This document shows, piece by piece, positions 6,400 through 6,512 of a stretch of DNA of 6,512 nucleotides. The notes under the pieces were generated by a model. The model was not told the DNA's origin. It did not search any database and was given only the letters and a program-made list of their open reading frames with translations. The stretch comes from Bacteroidales bacterium (GTDB lineage Bacteria > Bacteroidota > Bacteroidia > Bacteroidales > UBA7960): contig SKNE01000236.1 in assembly GCA_007120675.1 (NCBI GenBank), positions 1-6,512 on the forward strand, in the 5' to 3' direction. Both the position numbers and the translations under genes were made by a program. Position 1 is the first letter of the stretch. Each line of letters opens with the position of its first letter.

Positions 6400-6512
6400 A
6401 GCACGCGGTTGGCCGTTATTTCTAGGTGGTGCCTGCTAATGGAGGCCATCTGACCAGCTAACCACAGGTGAATGTCCGGCCCGGGCAAAAGTGCCGGGAA
6501 AAGTCCTGGCTG

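Noticed and set aside
6480..6498. CCCGG/CCGGG hairpin downstream of rlmN
   Set aside because: It is followed by A-rich rather than T-rich sequence on the plus strand, so it is not a credible intrinsic terminator. Nothing else is seen in 6400-6512.

Overview
The window reads as chromosomal DNA from a member of the Bacteroidota with fairly high GC for that phylum (mid-50s percent by eye). Three things point there. The secreted FG-GAP/VCBS protein has the layout common in type IX secretion cargo. The 23S/tRNA methyltransferase RlmN has the short N-terminus and wording of Bacteroidota RlmN. The intergenic regions carry the Bacteroidota -7 promoter element TAnnTTTG, and no Shine-Dalgarno sequence precedes any of the five starts. 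This is a lineage inference; no rRNA or other marker is present.

Layout from left to right. (1) 1-1529, minus strand: a secreted protein with eight Ca-binding FG-GAP/VCBS-type loops, whose 3' end is cut off by the window edge. (2) 1530-1703: a divergent intergenic region with weak promoter candidates on both strands. (3) 1704-3077, plus strand: a membrane protein of the sodium:glutamate symporter (GltS/ESS) family. (4) 3078-3200: a short convergent gap with no convincing terminator. (5) 3201-4259, minus strand: a probable lipoprotein S41 (tricorn/CTP-type) serine peptidase. (6) 4359-5252, minus strand: an unrecognised exported protein, probably an outer-membrane beta-barrel. (7) 5253-5367: a divergent promoter region with a perfect -7 box on each strand. 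(8) 5368-6399, plus strand: rlmN. (9) 6400-6512: intergenic, no gene seen.

No single pathway joins these genes. The two minus-strand genes at 3201-5252 lie 99 bases apart and may share the promoter near 5295; both encode envelope proteins. The symporter and rlmN look like independent housekeeping units. I see no mobile element, CRISPR array, tRNA or rRNA, and no convincing novel system. The observations most worth checking are the paired promoter architecture at 5295-5330, which also decides two start codons, and the unplaced beta-barrel-like family at 4359-5252.
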